A DNA stretch of 6,467 bases. Source: Oscillospiraceae bacterium (lineage in GTDB: Bacteria; Bacillota; Clostridia; WRCU01). Where the stretch lies: positions 1-6,467 of the forward strand of contig WRCU01000090.1 in NCBI GenBank assembly GCA_009783805.1, in the 5' to 3' direction. This document shows positions 6,123 to 6,467 of the stretch, piece by piece. Below the pieces are notes generated by a model, which had not been told where the DNA came from, did no database searches, and worked only from the letters and a program-made list of their open reading frames with translations. Numbering within the stretch: the first letter of the stretch is position 1; each line of letters starts with the position of its first letter. The position numbers were made by a program, and so were the translations under genes.

Positions 6123-6467
6123 GCGTCCTTCCCCCCTTGCCTGATCCTGGCCAGCCAATCCCTCACCTTCGCCTCATAGCCTATCCCGGTGGGCGCGTAG
6201 TATTTGACGCCCCTCATGGCCTCGGGCAGGTACTCCTGCATTACGTAGCCGCCCTCGTAGTCGTGCGCGTACTTGTACCCCTCCCCATACCCCATCTCAC
6301 GCAGTCCCTCAGCCACCGGGTTCTTTATGTGCGGCGGTATGGTGCCCGTGTCCTTCGAGCCCACGTCGCTGAGCGCCTTGAATATGGCCGCACAGCACGA
6401 GTTCGACTTCGGGCTCGCCGCGACCGTGATGGCTGCCTGGGCCAGGGGTATCCTAGCCTCCGGCAGG
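6119..6467 (-). CDS. rarA: RarA (MgsA) AAA+ replication-associated recombination ATPase, C-terminal part
   Basis: Only the last 115 residues are in the window; the AAA+ ATPase domain lies beyond the right edge. The visible part is the RarA/MgsA C-terminal tetramerisation domain. It opens LPEARIPLAQAAI, continues with ASPKSNSCCAAIF (families usually have APKSN followed by small or aromatic residues), then IPPHIKNP, YKYAHDYEGGYVMQEYLP and KYYAPTGIGYEAKVRDWL, each a familiar block in the same order. RarA is a homologue of eukaryotic WRNIP1/Mgs1 that acts at stalled replication forks with the recombination machinery. A GTG at 6364 is in frame but is not the start, because clear RarA sequence continues upstream to the edge. 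The stop (TGA, 6119-6121) overlaps the ATG of the larA-like gene, so the two are probably translated in a coupled way. Confidence 0.93.
   Translation of the reverse strand, partial: LPEARIPLAQAAITVAASPKSNSCCAAIFKALSDVGSKDTGTIPPHIKNPVAEGLREMGYGEGYKYAHDYEGGYVMQEYLPEAMRGVKYYAPTGIGYEAKVRDWLARIRQGGKDA
6126..6136 (-). promoter_or_regulatory. Ribosome-binding region of the larA-like gene
   Basis: GGGGGGAAGGA ends three bases before the ATG at 6122, with the GGGGGG part about eight bases away. It sits inside the last codons of rarA and supports the ATGA-overlap start over the ATG at 6158. Confidence 0.5.

Noticed and set aside
6123..6158. Earlier larA start at ATG 6158
   Set aside because: It would add 12 polar residues encoded inside rarA. 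The ATG at 6122 has a G-rich ribosome site and the ATGA overlap.

Overview
This is a GC-rich (clearly above 60 % by eye), densely packed bacterial segment. Every supported gene reads on the minus strand, so transcription runs from the right edge of the window to the left edge. In that order the genes are: the 3' end of rarA (AAA+ replication/recombination ATPase), a LarA-family (nickel-pincer lactate racemase, DUF2088) enzyme with an unusual two-helix membrane N-terminus, nifS (class I cysteine desulfurase), nifU (U-type Fe-S scaffold), mutS2 (MutS2 ATPase with C-terminal Smr domain), and the 5' part of an unrecognised single-pass membrane protein that leaves the window at base 1.

The genes look like one transcriptional run. 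rarA and the larA-like gene share an ATGA overlap. nifU and mutS2 share a GTGA overlap. mutS2 and the membrane protein gene are 37 bases apart. The two larger gaps are between larA and nifS (86 bases) and between nifS and nifU (76 bases). The larA-nifS gap holds a short AT-rich island and is the best place for an internal promoter. Most starts have a G-rich ribosome-binding region (GGGGGGAA, GGGGAGGG, GGGAAGGGAG and similar). Those sites and the family alignments move several starts inward from the longest possible ORF. No tRNA, rRNA, CRISPR array, insertion sequence or classical hairpin-plus-T-tract terminator was seen.

Functionally, nifS and nifU form a minimal Fe-S assembly pair: NifS takes sulfur from cysteine and passes it to the NifU scaffold. 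RarA acts at stalled replication forks, and MutS2-Smr acts on branched DNA and, in Bacillus, on collided ribosomes. The LarA-like protein keeps the histidines and lysine expected for the nickel-pincer cofactor, but larB, larC and larE are not in this window.

The source looks like an anaerobic, high-GC bacterium that often uses AGG (Arg) and ATA (Ile) codons. The gene set and this codon habit made me think of Synergistota, but that is only a low-confidence guess from memory.

The items most worth a second look are the membrane-anchored LarA with a possible internal second start, the C-terminal Cys-Cys-x-x-Cys extension of NifU, and the unknown membrane protein at the left edge with its 12-residue PDGPD repeats.
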